In this document: positions 24,301-34,273 of the stretch, piece after piece
Layout: each line of letters begins with the position of its first letter
Position numbering within the stretch: position 1 is the first letter of the stretch
DNA from: Perognathus longimembris pacificus
Lineage: Eukaryota; Chordata; Mammalia; Rodentia; Heteromyidae
Assembly: GCF_023159225.1 (NCBI RefSeq)
Contig: NC_063174.1
Location: 26,929,983 to 26,993,982 of the forward strand
Reading direction: 5' to 3'
Length of the DNA stretch: 64,000 bases
Made by a program: the position numbers and the translations under genes
Notes under the pieces: model-generated
What the model was told of the DNA's origin: nothing
Seen by the model: only the letters and a program-made list of their open reading frames with translations
Databases searched by the model: none

Positions 24301-27300
24301 TTTGTCATTGTTCTGTTGGCTGTTATCAGCAGCCTGTTAATTGAAACCTTGGTCAACAAGTAAAGAGACTAACAATCCTTTTCTCTCTGAACTGAGGGGC
24401 TATGTTCAAAGTTATCATTTAGCCAAGGTCTTAGGATATTAGAGATGAAAGAGGCATCAGGGTTTGACTTTGTTATACTTGTCCAGTCCTCAGGAAAGTG
24501 ATCTGAGAAATGCTTCCTCAGATGCCCCAGTGATAATAATCACTGGTGACTCTGAGACTCATTGAAGGGAAAATCCATCTCTAACAGATCTTAGAGATGT
24601 CTTCTCTAACAGAGTGTGGATTTATGGGAAACATCATACTGGAGCTTCAAAGCATCACTTGTAATGAACAGCAATTCATGTCTGTGGCTCTGCCTTTCTT
24701 ACTATGGATCACCTTATGCTCCTCAGACTGATCACTGAGGGATGGAAGGTAGGGAGTAATGGAGAACTGAGAAGGCATAGGAGATAAGGCTGGTTTTCTT
24801 ACAATGATGTACTAGGAGGGACCCGGAGAATTTATTTGCTCACCTTGTAATGTTTGCCAGGTGTGGAGATGCAATGGTAATCAACAAAAATTGACCTGAT
24901 TCTTTGCGGAGCTTATAACTATGCAACATAGACGTGTGTGGTTATTTGGCTGATTATTGTGAAGAGCGCTCAGTACTTGGAAGAACAACTTGCTAGAGCA
25001 TGATTAGGACAACAAATAACCTGAGGATACAAACTTGAAAATGAATGCAAGATGTCATATATCGAGTTATGCCCTATTATCCATTCTAAAGTTGAAGGCC
25101 AACCAACCCACTAGTACCTCCGTATATGACCTTATTTGGGTACCCTAACACAGAGGATGGATGGTGTTAATTGTTGAGGTGGAGAATTCTTGAAGATGTG
25201 GGATGGGTAGAATTTAGAAAAAAAATTCAAATCTGGTTTGGAGCAAGATGAAGTGGAGAGACCTTTGAGACAGTATAGATGTTGAATAGCTAGTTAGATA
25301 CACAGGCATGCAGCTTAGAGGAGAGATCTCTAAGGGGAATCATCCTTCTAGTGAATAAATCAAATACATCAATACATTAGTAGGCCACAGAAGATTAGTT
25401 TATAGAGAATAATTGAAAAATTGAGCTTGAAGAAGGCAGATATTTAGTTACTTAAAATCATCTGTTTATAACTTCTTACAGCTAGGATATTGCTTTGATA
25501 AGAAGAGATGAGTACTCTCAACCCTTGTCATCTAGTCTCAGTCTTTCAATTTAAATTTACATTTCAGATAAGGGTTAAATGATAGATATCTTCAAAACTG
25601 CTCTCTAGGCAATTACTTGCTTGCCTGCACTTGAAAAAAACTTAAAAAAAAATCACATTCTTCTTCCACAAAAGCCGCTAGATGGCAGCAACTGACATAT
25701 AAATTGCACTTGTTCTGAAAATTACCAAAAAATACTTGTTAGGGAAATTGACCTCATCTAAATAAACCAGGCAGGTGACATTGCCTCCGGATTTGGGGCT
25801 CACATACACAGTCCTTTCCTCTGCCCAGAAAGTGACATGCCTCAATTCATCTTCACAAAGAATGTGATGGAAGGAAGTACTAGAGAATTGATGGAATGAT
25901 ACTCCTCCCTCAATTTCTGAATTATTTGGCTTCTTGAACAAATAAATAGCATAATCAGTTGGTAAGTCTGCTAGGAGATTGGGAAGTCAAAATGAGACCA
26001 TAGAGCTCAGTGATAAACACTAACCTGAATGTTTTTGCTTCTATTCACTGGTAAGAACTGGAAGGTGGGCCTGAGTAACTCCAAGAAAAATGTAAACTTT
26101 GGCTAGCATCAAGACTTAAGAACATTTCCTTAGGCTGAGAAACTGAATGGAAATGCAAGTGTGTGTGTGTTCCATAAGGCATTTAGGGCTCCTGCTGGCT
26201 ATGAGTTATTTCTATTGTTTAAAGGGGATCTAAAATGCTCCACAAAAGGAAAATCAGAGCCAGTCTGTCAGCCTGAAATTAAGATATGAGTTGAATATGA
26301 AAAAGATGAGACTGTAAAACAATAAATCCAACATTTAGGTAAAATGGACAATTTCCTAGAAACACAGATTAGCAAAAAGAATAAGTTGTGCAAATAAATT
26401 CTAAGAACGAGATTAAGTTAGCAAGAAAATTTCTGACTTTCCTTAAAAGGCTAAGTGGAAAAAAAGGTTTTAAAGATATATTACCAAACTTAAGAGGAAC
26501 AGATAACACGTGTTAGAACAAATGTTTTATAGAAAAGAGGTAGAAGTAATCAACCCATTTCACAGACTAATTCAATGGCCATGTAGAAATAAACTATAAA
26601 CTAAGAATATTATAGATATAGTTCACTTATTAAAATAGATACACAAATTATTAGAAAATCCAATTTACCTATTTTTTTTTTCAGGGCCTGGGTGTTGTCC
26701 CTGAGCTTTTGTGCTCAAGGCTGGTGCTCTACCACTTGAGCCACAGCTCTACTTCCATCTTTTTGATGGTTAATTGGAGATAAGCATCTTATAGACTTCC
26801 CTGCTGGGGCTGGGACATTCTAGAATATCATTGAAAGATGAAAAAGAAAAAAAGAGTAAATGGACTATATTCATGGTTCAGTAGACTCCATGTTGTCTAA
26901 TACTGAAAACAACATCTCTCACAGCAGATTCCTAATACTTTTTCTCTCTTCTCATTCATTCAGTAATCAACACAAACCTATTGATCTTTTAGTATGTGTC
27001 CGGCTTGGTTCTGGCCCCTTTGATATGTTAATAAAGACAGAAAAAAAATCCCTGCCTCTGTGAAGATTATGTTCTAGCATTGAAGGTAGGGAAGTAGTGA
27101 GGGAAATAAGCAGTGAACACACTGGGTATAACTAAAGCATTTGATATGTTAGATGGAAAATGGTATACAGAGGTAAAAACAAGATAGTGAAAGGTAAGGG
27201 AATCAGAAGGGCAGGGATGAGGGATGTAATTGTTAATAAATTGGTTAGGATAGGCTTAATAGGCATAGTAAAATCTGAACAAATTTTGGAGATAAGGGAA

Positions 27301-30300
27301 TTATCCAGGCAGATCAATCTAAGGGTGAGAAGTAAGAAGAGAGTTGGGGGGGCAGCCCAAGTTAGGCTGGATCAGAGATATTAGATGAGGTGATCAGGGG
27401 CTTTGCTGGTCAACTCTTCTACATAGGGGAACCACTGAATTCACAGCTCTCTGGAAAAGACATTCAGATACTCTCAGCTCCAAGATGAAGAACCTTAGTT
27501 CATGACCTTTATATACTTGAGGAATAGCTGTTCAGGAAGTAGAGAGTGCCAAATGTGCAACTCAAATTATTTAGGATACAATTAAGTTTGGTTTAATAAT
27601 TAAAAATACTTTTAGAATTTTCTTTGGAAGAGATCAGGCTATTAATTAACATGTCATGGGAACCTAGCATTTATTATTCTCTCAAAAACCCATTTGTGGT
27701 GGAAAATGTGCTGAGCCTCATTTGTGAAGATAATTATAGCTGATATCTTTGGTAGTGTCTGCCAAGTTCCTAGTGATTTCCCTTTTCTCTCAGAGCTGAC
27801 TCCAGAATCTACAGGGTGACTCCTACGCCCACAGTTCTACTGTGTGAACACGTCTTCAGCTCAGAGCTCATTGGACCAGAGCCGAAATCACAAGCAAAGC
27901 TGAACCAATAAGATCTTTACTCCCAGGAATTTGGAATCAGAGCCTGGAAGGTCAGGACAATCTGTCCATTTGACTGAAACCTAAGATGTAAGTCATATTT
28001 CATCAAATAGATTTGAGGAACACAGAAAGCTGATCTTTAGGGAGGTTAAAGCAAATGTGTGGAGGAGAACTTACAGTCAGCATTTCACATTTTAAGGCAT
28101 AATTCTTCCCTAAGTTTAGATGATTCTCTGCTCTTGTGTTCAATAAGATATTCTTCTGTGCTAATAGTTAGAGACATTGGTTGCATTGGCTCGTCAGTTG
28201 GACTTCTAATACAGTGATATTGCAGGTAGCAGTAGCTGGGAGTTGGGTCTCATTCATTCACTCACAAACTTTTGTGCTGTGTGTATTGCTAGTGGCTGAA
28301 GATATACGATGTAGTAAGACATAGTCTTTGCACTAAAGTAGTATTTCTTGATTTTATTTATTTATTTATTTAGCCAGTCCTGGGCCTTGGACTCAGGGCC
28401 TGAGCACCGTCTCTGGCTTCTTTTTGCTCAAGGCTAGCACTCTGCCACTTGAGCCACAGTGCCATTTCTGGCCATTTTCTATATATGTGGTGCTGGGGAA
28501 TTGAACCCAGGGCTTCGTGTATACGATGCAAGCACTCTTGCCACTAGGCCATATCCTCAGCCCCTTGATTTTTATTTTTAAGGTTGTTAGTGTAGAGGTA
28601 AAGTGTTAGATCTGGAAAGATTACTAGGAAAATCAAAACCCAACCACAAGCCGGGCACTGGTGGCTCATGCTTGTAATCCTAACTACTCGGGAAGCTGAG
28701 ATCTGAAGATTGAGGTTCAAAGCCAGCCAAGCTGAAAAGTCCAATTAACTACTTGAAAAATTTAAGTAGCACTGTGGCTCAAAGTGGTAGAGCATTAGCC
28801 TTGAGTGAAAAAGCTCAGGGATAGCACCCAGACCCTGAGTTCAAGCCCCATGACCAATAAAAACAAATAAAAACACAATAGCAAACAAATCCAACTACAG
28901 CTTATTAAGGGTTGATAGATCCTGAAAGTACTTTGTAAACTATAGCATATTATACTGTTTATAGTACCTTCTTCTGTCTAAGTCAATCCTTGAGTCAATC
29001 AACTGAGCAGTTTCACAATGATTATGTATATATACATATATAATAACATATATAATAACATACATACATATACATATATATATATTCCTTTGAAGAAAAA
29101 GTATTTGGTTTAAGAATAAAACAAACTTTAGAGTTGTTCAGTTTATTCAGAGATATACTCATTTTTTTGGTTCATAACTTTAAAGATATTAATTTATTAC
29201 AGATATACTATATTTTTCTTAAACTAAGCAATGTACTTCAAGGCTTCTAATTTTTGGGAAAAGGAACTGTTTTGTTCTTGGAGCCAAGGAATATAATCAC
29301 TTCAAATAATAATTTTGAGCTTCTGGAGTAGATAAGTAAATAAAACCAACTGAAACAGAACTAATCCTCAACAAATGAGCTCCTGGGTTTGGTCCAGGCA
29401 TCTGGTGATTTATAAGCAGGTGGGTTTGGGCTGTAGTTCCCTTTCTCAAATGTCAGTGAAAGATCTTGCTCACAAGAGAGCCCCAAACCCTCCTGTTAAC
29501 TGATGCACATTTTCAAAGACCTACTCTGATTCCTTTCCTTTCTTGGGTGAGATTTCTTAGAATTCATAGCTCTCTAAAGGAAATCCATTAAACTTTTGTT
29601 AAGGTGAATGCATTAAAAGCTATAGCTTTATTGTCTTAGAATCCAATATCCCTAATTTAAAGAACCAGTTGACATCTAGGATGATAAAAATTTAGGGATT
29701 GAAAGAGGTATTAGAGATCACATATACTGATGCCAAAAGTGAAGATTTTGAAGACCTGGCAGCTATTTAGCCTTTGTATCTTTGGACAAATAACCCCCTT
29801 TACTACATCTATAAAACACAGATGAGACTTTCTCATAGGGGGTTAAGTGATGAAATTAATAACACAGATCAAGTTTCTTAGTGTAATAGTTGACTTGTAG
29901 TAGGTGATATATAGTAATGTAAGTAGCTGTTACTTATCACATGTGATTTTCCCATAACCCCCAACTAATCAGTGCTAGATTCAGGTACTTTAAGCATCCA
30001 TGCCTTTGTCTTTGCTACCATACTCACTGCTTTTCGTTGCCTTAAAAAGTGAAATAATTTCTGAAGCAAATCCTAAGTAGTCTCTGCAATTGGCAACATT
30101 TTCTGAAAGCATTTTCATTAACAGCTTAGTCAATAGTTACCATTAAATCCAAGAAATTCCTTATGAAGCCGTTTAAATTCATCTTACTTGAAGCCTTCGG
30201 GGTGGATGCCTTTTAATAATACTTGTTTCTCTCTGTTCCAATGGGATGTCAAAATACATGTCTGTGGATACTTGAAGGATTAGGGGAAGAAACAAGAATA

Positions 30301-32340
30301 AGCCATTAAAAAAACAGCTTACCATTAGATTAGCAAATTCAACTGGTCATTAGTCATTAGAATTTGTCAACACAGTTTTTCATCTTTTAGTCACAAATAT
30401 CTGACCCATATATCATATGTGGAGATAAACCATATAAAGCAGGGCCCCTATATGAATGCAAATGATAAAATATTATTCTAAAATTTTGCTTCCTCATTCA
30501 CCTCCCAGCTTGATATTTAAAGGAAAATAATATTTTTACCATTCATTTACCAAAAGATACAAAGGGATTTTTCATCATTCCAAATGAGAAGGAAATTCAT
30601 CATATTTCAGCTTAGCTTCTAGTGCTTTCTGTGCTTATGCCTGCTTTTGTTAGATCATTGACATCATATGGATACTGATGTGATAAATGATAGCAATCAT
30701 GTTTCAGTAGACTCTAAATTTGTCATTATCTCCAGTATAGTTTAGTGAATCAAGCTTTGTGGTTTTCAAAGTAGCCCTTTAGCCAGGCACCAGTGGCTCA
30801 TACCTGTAATCCTAGCTACTCTGGAGGCTGAGAGCTGAGGATAGCAATTTGAAGCCAGCCCAGTCATTAAAGGCTGTGAGACTCTTATCTCCAATAAATT
30901 ACAAAAAAAAGCTAGAAGTAGATTGGGATTGGGAGTTGGATAAAAAAGGGAATCTGTCAATGAAACTAAGAAAAATTCTCACTTATATCCTGAAGAAGTT
31001 GAAAGAGTATTATTTTAAAAGTCTGTGTAAGTGAAAACTAGTCAATGGTGTCAGTTGTGTGGAAAGTAGCCATGAAAGAATTCTGAGCAGGCTTTGCTAT
31101 TTATAACAAGAACATACAGGTACCCTCACCAAGTCATTCAGGAGGAGGACATATTTATGTTATTGATCCAGAATATGAAGAGAAGACAAATGATATACAT
31201 ATGTGAATTATATGGCATATGGGATGTACTTTTCTAACCAATTGAGAATGTCTGCCTAAACATCATTTTGAGCCCCACAAAAATATGTTATATGTCTTAC
31301 AAAATATCCCAGAATAGTTTCTAGTCTCCAAGCTCCCAATCATAATGAACAATGTTTCTCTTAGTTCTGTTGCTAACCAGCGAAAGGTGACTCATCCACT
31401 GTCCTACAAAATAAATGGATTCTGTCTGGAGTGGTTTCAAAATTCCCATTCCTAAAGTGCTACTTTGTTTATGTGGATACTGAGGTTTGAACTCAGTGCC
31501 TAAGTGCTGTCCCTGAGCTTCTTTTGCTCAAGGCTAGCACTCTACTATGTATGCCATAACTCTACTTCTAGCTTAAAAAATTATTGGAGATAAGAGTCTC
31601 ACAGACTTTACTGCCTGGGCTGGCTTCAAACTGCTATCCTCAGCTCTCAGCCTCCAGAATAGCTAGGATCATAGGCGTGAGCTACTGGTGCCTGGCTAAA
31701 GGGCTACTTTGAAAACCACAAAGCCTGATGCATCAAACTATACTGGAGATAATGACAAATTTAGAGTCTACTGAAACATGATTGCTATCATTTATCATAT
31801 CCCTACCCATATGATGTCAATGGCCTAACAAGAGCAGGCACAGAAAGCACTAGAAGCTAAGCTGAAATATGATGAACTTTCCTTCTCATTTGGAATGGTG
31901 AAAAATCCCTTTGTATATGATAGAGTTTGTACACAGTTTACATGATCATTCTTACATACCCAAAGTCTTTAATTTGGCAACCATTCAATTCCCAGATTAA
32001 TCATCCAGACTTCATTTTTGATCATCTGGACTATGTGAGATCACTGACAGTCACATATATCTAGTAACAGCTTCCTTGAGACTAGACACACAATCTCATG
32101 CTGAATTTTATGTTTACCTGCAGAATGTCCTCCGTACCAGGATTCTCGCAGAGGTGGTAGCTGCCCTTCCAAAGCTTTACTCCCATCCTGCAGTTTTTCA
32201 AACGAATAAGAACTCTTTTCTTCCAACTTCTGACTTGATAACAAGTGCAAAGGGCCAGCTGAGGGAATCTCTGCTTCTTTGTTTTGCAAAGGGGCGACTT
32301 TGATCACCCGAGGGTGAGCCTTGGAGTGGTTCAGGCCCAT
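16564..32340 (-). CDS. CCDC198: CCDC198 (C14orf105/FAME), six coding exons, 289 aa
   Basis: Coding exons in transcript order: 32118-32340, 30188-30261, 24021-24107, 22537-22635, 20790-20940, 16564-16799 (223+74+87+99+151+236 = 870 nt, 289 codons plus stop). Every intron starts GT and ends AG on the minus strand, and the phases join without a frameshift. The product begins MGLNHSK, where Gly2 and Ser5 fit an N-myristoylation signal. It contains DIPLEQRETSIIKRHPP and a basic Lys/Arg/Gln/Glu-rich helical stretch at about residues 129-190. It ends in an acidic Ser-Asp segment and FDEFFDGE. This matches mammalian CCDC198 throughout (human about 296 aa, from memory). The start codon has A at -3 and G at +4. 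From the literature as I recall it, the protein is membrane- and cytoskeleton-associated, kidney-enriched and linked to energy balance; its biochemical role is unresolved. The gene looks intact. A 5' non-coding exon may exist but I cannot place it. Confidence 0.93.
16800..17394. other. CCDC198 last intron, repeat-poor AT-rich part
   Basis: No recognisable element apart from a G8 run at about 17322-17329. Confidence 0.5.
17395..17497 (-). mobile_element. B1-type SINE fragment
   Basis: Reverse-strand 7SL-like half only (ggctggcttcaaacc...gattacagatgtgagcc). Confidence 0.7.
17498..18219. other. CCDC198 last intron, unannotated
   Basis: No recognisable element. Confidence 0.45.
18220..18365 (+). 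mobile_element. MIR-like SINE fragment
   Basis: A diverged MIR pattern (ctcctaccttccaggttgt...gagcactcaacaaa). Confidence 0.45.
18366..19128. other. CCDC198 last intron, unannotated
   Basis: No recognisable element; short shadow frames only. Confidence 0.45.
19129..19366 (-). mobile_element. B1-Geo SINE with poly-C head
   Basis: Reverse-strand unit directly preceded by C15 at about 19132-19146, where the poly-T tail would be expected. Confidence 0.85.
19641..19840 (-). mobile_element. IDL-Geo SINE with TSD
   Basis: Reverse-strand dimer bounded by tgtttcttaa at 19631-19640 and 19841-19850. Confidence 0.9.
19851..20789. other. CCDC198 last intron, unannotated
   Basis: Moderately GC-rich unique sequence; no element recognised. 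Confidence 0.45.
20790..20940 (-). CDS. CCDC198: CCDC198 coding exon 5 (residues 162-211)
   Basis: A 151-nt exon with acceptor ATTTTTAG|GCCC and donor TTCAG|GTAAAT. It encodes AQLELKKNLPREARNNQQKL and onward to ILPDETMSRGS, leaving one base (phase 1) that completes the Gly codon with exon 6. Confidence 0.92.
21332..21382. repeat. (TG)n microsatellite
   Basis: About 25 TG units at the tail end of the reverse-strand B1-Geo that follows. Confidence 0.97.
21383..21606 (-). mobile_element. B1-Geo SINE inside the MaLR LTR
   Basis: Reverse-strand Geo and B1 halves. LTR sequence (aaattcatatgttga) occurs on both sides of the (TG)n-SINE block. Confidence 0.85.
22330..22532 (-). mobile_element. IDL-Geo SINE abutting the CCDC198 exon 4 donor
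   Basis: Reverse-strand dimer, same sense as the gene. Perfect 16-bp TSD (ttacctcttgtctttt) at 22314-22329 and 22533-22548. The right copy spans the last 12 bases of exon 4 and the first 4 of the intron. Confidence 0.95.
22537..22635 (-). CDS. CCDC198: CCDC198 coding exon 4 (residues 129-161)
   Basis: A 99-nt phase-0 exon between ATGGCAG and GAG|GTAAGG. It encodes ELEKKMPTSMYTSGKRQYLH and onward to MNRKRQE, the same length as the human exon. The donor sits 3 nt from an IDL-Geo SINE. The last 12 exonic bases and the donor are repeated on the far side of that SINE as its target-site duplication. Confidence 0.93.
22636..24020. other. CCDC198 intron 3, no element recognised apart from AT- and GT-rich tracts
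   Basis: Holds an AT/GT alternating tract at about 22820-22900, an A18 run near 23369-23386 and (GT)n at 23495-23515. Otherwise unique-looking. Confidence 0.5.
24021..24107 (-). CDS. CCDC198: CCDC198 coding exon 3 (residues 100-128)
   Basis: An 87-nt phase-0 exon between TTCTAG and AAG|GTGAGC. It encodes KLEAIDLPQVITSERLLSQQ followed by EARTRHSTK, collinear with the human segment. It appears one codon shorter than the human exon at its 3' end. Confidence 0.92.
24108..26670. other. CCDC198 intron 2, long repeat-poor stretch
   Basis: Little recognised in 2.5 kb. An old LTR-like motif (cctccgtatatgaccttatttggg) occurs at about 25115-25140. An 87-codon minus-strand frame at 25678-25941 has no recognisable domain. 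Confidence 0.4.
26671..26815 (-). mobile_element. Truncated B1-Geo SINE
   Basis: Reverse-strand Geo half and the beginning of the B1 half, cut off at cctgctggggctggga. Confidence 0.8.
26950..27340 (+). repeat. Ancient interspersed repeat
   Basis: A pattern related to 10820-10960 (gtccggcttggttctggcc...atccctgcctctgtgaag) followed by a purine-rich body. Family not named. Confidence 0.45.
27341..28357. other. CCDC198 intron 2, unannotated
   Basis: No recognisable element. Confidence 0.45.
28358..28563 (-). mobile_element. IDL-Geo SINE
   Basis: Reverse-strand dimer with a TTTA-repeat tail; cttgatttt occurs on both sides as a probable TSD. Confidence 0.92.
28651..28865 (+). mobile_element. B1-Geo SINE
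   Basis: Plus-strand B1 half (gccgggcactggtggctcat) joined to a Geo half ending gagttcaagccccatgacc. Confidence 0.9.
28880..29754. other. CCDC198 intron 2, unannotated with TA-rich tract
   Basis: TA/CATA-rich simple sequence at about 29023-29085; nothing else recognised. Confidence 0.45.
29755..29945 (+). mobile_element. MIR SINE
   Basis: A diverged MIR core (ctggcagctatttagcc, tacatctataaaacacagatgag, tagtaggtgatatatag). Confidence 0.55.
30188..30261 (-). CDS. CCDC198: CCDC198 coding exon 2 (residues 75-99)
   Basis: A 74-nt exon with acceptor ...CCACAG|ACATG and donor CTTCAA|GTAAGA. With the last G of exon 1 it encodes DMYFDIPLEQRETSIIKRHP and onward, the best-conserved block of the family. 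It ends in phase 0. Confidence 0.93.
30557..30921. repeat. Inverted repeat, left arm (CCDC198 intron 1)
   Basis: Pairs with the reverse complement of 31562-31916 at roughly 90% identity. It contains unique sequence plus a truncated B1-Geo (30781-30921). The repeat stops inside the Geo half. Confidence 0.9.
30781..30921 (+). mobile_element. B1-Geo SINE, truncated (within left arm)
   Basis: The B1 half (ccaggcaccagtggctcat) and the first bases of Geo, ending gctagaagtag where the inverted repeat ends. It has no 3' TSD of its own. Confidence 0.85.
31468..31696 (-). mobile_element. B1-Geo SINE with TSD (source copy of the inverted repeat)
   Basis: A full reverse-strand unit with a 15-bp TSD, taaagKgctactttg (one mismatch), at 31453-31467 and 31697-31711. 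Its B1 half lies in the right arm and its Geo half in the spacer. Confidence 0.88.
31562..31916. repeat. Inverted repeat, right arm (CCDC198 intron 1)
   Basis: Reverse-complement partner of 30557-30921, separated by a 640-bp spacer. Confidence 0.9.
32118..32340 (-). CDS. CCDC198: CCDC198 coding exon 1 (residues 1-74)
   Basis: Starts at ATG (complement of 32338-32340) and encodes MGLNHSKAHPRVIKVAPLQN and onward to the GGHSA region. It ends at CAG|GTAAAC, with the donor at 32116-32117. An overlapping upstream ATG in another frame (complement 32350 region) opens an unrelated reading frame. The MGL start is preferred because the frame matches the family and Gly2 is the acylation residue. Confidence 0.93.
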
Positions 32341-32885
32341 TTCTCATGGAGAAATCATGATGGTGGTTTGAAGACCTCAATGTAGCTTTTTAAATTAAGA
32401 TATTTCCAGAAACGTACCCCAGTTTTGCAAAGCAGTCATTTCTTTCCTGACATGTTTCCAGCTCTGTGCCACCAACACAGTAACCCTTCTGGCTACTTCC
32501 TGGGAGGCTAGTTTCTATGGAGATTTCCTTCCAACTCCTACTTGGCTCTTTCAGACACAAAGAATGCAGTTAAACATTGACTTGGTTATGTTAGTTTCTG
32601 AAAAACTCAGTGCTACTGATCATTAAACAAATACCTAACACCAGGAACTAATTAACAGAGATGTAGAAAACAGATTGAGACAAGTCTTAAACTTGACCCT
32701 TTCATTGCAGGCAATAACTGAGAAGAGTTAAACCATCTTTGAAAATGCATGACAATTACAGTGGCCCTTGTTAATCTTTCCTTTCAGAGAACAGAGAACA
32801 TATCTTTCAATTTGGACAGGAAACAGTAGAGTGGCTACAAATCCATTTGAGTTTTTTCTGTCAATGACTTTGTCAATGACTTTTC
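32341..32885. other. Region upstream of the CCDC198 start codon
   Basis: Expected to hold the 5' UTR and proximal promoter, but I see no TATA box or CpG island. Minus-strand gttaattagttcc (near 32645) weakly resembles an HNF1 site. Confidence 0.35.
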
Positions 32886-33107
32886 TTTTCTTTCTTTCTT
32901 TTCTTTTTCTTTTTTTTGCCAGTCCTGGGCCTTGGACTCAGGGCCTGAGCACTGTCCCTGGCTTCTTCCCGCTCAAGGCAAGAACTCTGCCACTTGAGTC
33001 ACAGTGCCACTTCTGGCCATTTTCTGTATATGTGGTGCTGGGGAATCGAACCCAGGGCTTCGTGTATACGAGGCAAGCGCTGTTGCCACTAGGCCATATC
33101 CCCAACC
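32886..33107 (-). mobile_element. IDL-Geo SINE with TSD
   Basis: Reverse-strand young dimer. The flanks share tgtcaatgactttt, which is itself present as a short tandem duplication on each side. Confidence 0.92.
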
Positions 33108-33696
33108 CTGTCAATGACTTTTCTGTCAATGACTTTGGAAGTGAAGAGTACCTGAAGGGAGGACAAAAATACAAGACAAACTGTTATTTTTTTTCCCCTG
33201 GCAAGGAGGGAATTAACTTGTATCAAAAATTTTCTGTTTACTATGTTTTTTAAATGTTATAAAAAGAGGAAATATGCTAAAATGATGAGAAGTGATTTTT
33301 GAATGGTGGGGTTATAACTGAATTTTGTTTTATTGTTGTACAGCAAGAAAATAGAGAAACCACATTTTGAGTGGTTGAGTTATGAGTATTAGAAGGGCAG
33401 TGGCCACAGGCAGACTCTTGTTGCAAAGACCTGAAGCCCCACAAATACACTTAAAACTGTCAGGAAACTGAGCCATGAAAGCAGGAGATGAAAGATAGAG
33501 CTGAAAAACAATACCAACAAACCAGATCAACTCCAATGGAGAGCTGAAGTGGAATACCATGTCAATTGGGAGGAGAGCCAGGAAATAGGATAGGATGCAG
33601 GAAGCACGCCAAAGCTGGTCTGGGCCTAAATAGGGTCAGGTCAGGGGGCAGGGTCACAGGAAACTTGAGTGTCTCTAGAGTTCAAAGCATAGGACT
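33108..33696. other. Unannotated stretch upstream of CCDC198
   Basis: No recognisable element; GC rises toward the LTR. Confidence 0.45.
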
Positions 33697-34273
33697 TGTC
33701 GGGCTAAATTTCCACGTCTCCCCTGGGGAGACGCCGAGCCTAAATTGTGGGGGACACTCAGCTCTGCGCGCTACTCCCGCTGGCGGGAGGGCAGAGCGTG
33801 TCCCAGTCGGGCTAAGCTGAGCTGGGATAGGGCTGCCGAAACCCCCCATGTCCCCAGCCCCCCTTATGTTTAAGAGCAGACACTGGACACGGAGATTTCG
33901 GGGGAGCCTTCCGATGGTCTACCGGCTTCCAAAGGGTTTTATTCAAGGGAGGGGTTTATATAACAGTAATGGCGGCAGGAAGAGGAGGGACTAACTCAGT
34001 ATTAATGATTGGCTAATGAACTATCCATCACGGTGATGTCACGGAACTTCCCGCAGAGGCCCAGCCTCTTGGCTCGGCCTCCTGGCTCAGCCGGAGCCAT
34101 GGTAGCACATGTGCTCATAGATGAGAGGCGGGGCTGGTTTGGCATCTCTTCCGGTAGAACCCGGAAGGGGGTAGGAGGGGATAGCAGCCAAGCAGCCCCA
34201 GGGCAGGAGGAGGGGCCTGTCACTTAGGTATAGCCAGACCCGGACAAGAACTGACAGGCCCAGTTGCCTATCG
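33697..34273 (-). mobile_element. ERVK-like LTR upstream of CCDC198
   Basis: Minus-strand LTR related to the one at 43353-43875. Shared blocks include cggtgatgtcacggaactt and ctcttccggtagaacc. Minus-strand TATATAAA (33955-33962) is followed within 20 bp by AATAAA (33938-33943), a U3 layout seen in retroviruses with a very short R. A purine-rich tract on the minus strand just outside the 34273 end resembles a polypurine tract, so this could be the 3' LTR of a decayed provirus. No coding remnant is visible and the ends are approximate. Confidence 0.7.
33955..33962 (-). promoter_or_regulatory. LTR TATA box
   Basis: TATATAAA on the minus strand inside the LTR, directed toward CCDC198, about 1.6 kb upstream of its start codon. 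Confidence 0.6.

Noticed and set aside
32768..33253. 161-codon plus-strand frame, the longest apart from the L1 ORF2 fragment
   Set aside because: Its middle is a reverse-strand IDL-Geo SINE, and the same SINE translation (SPGPWTQGLSTVPGFF) recurs at many loci.
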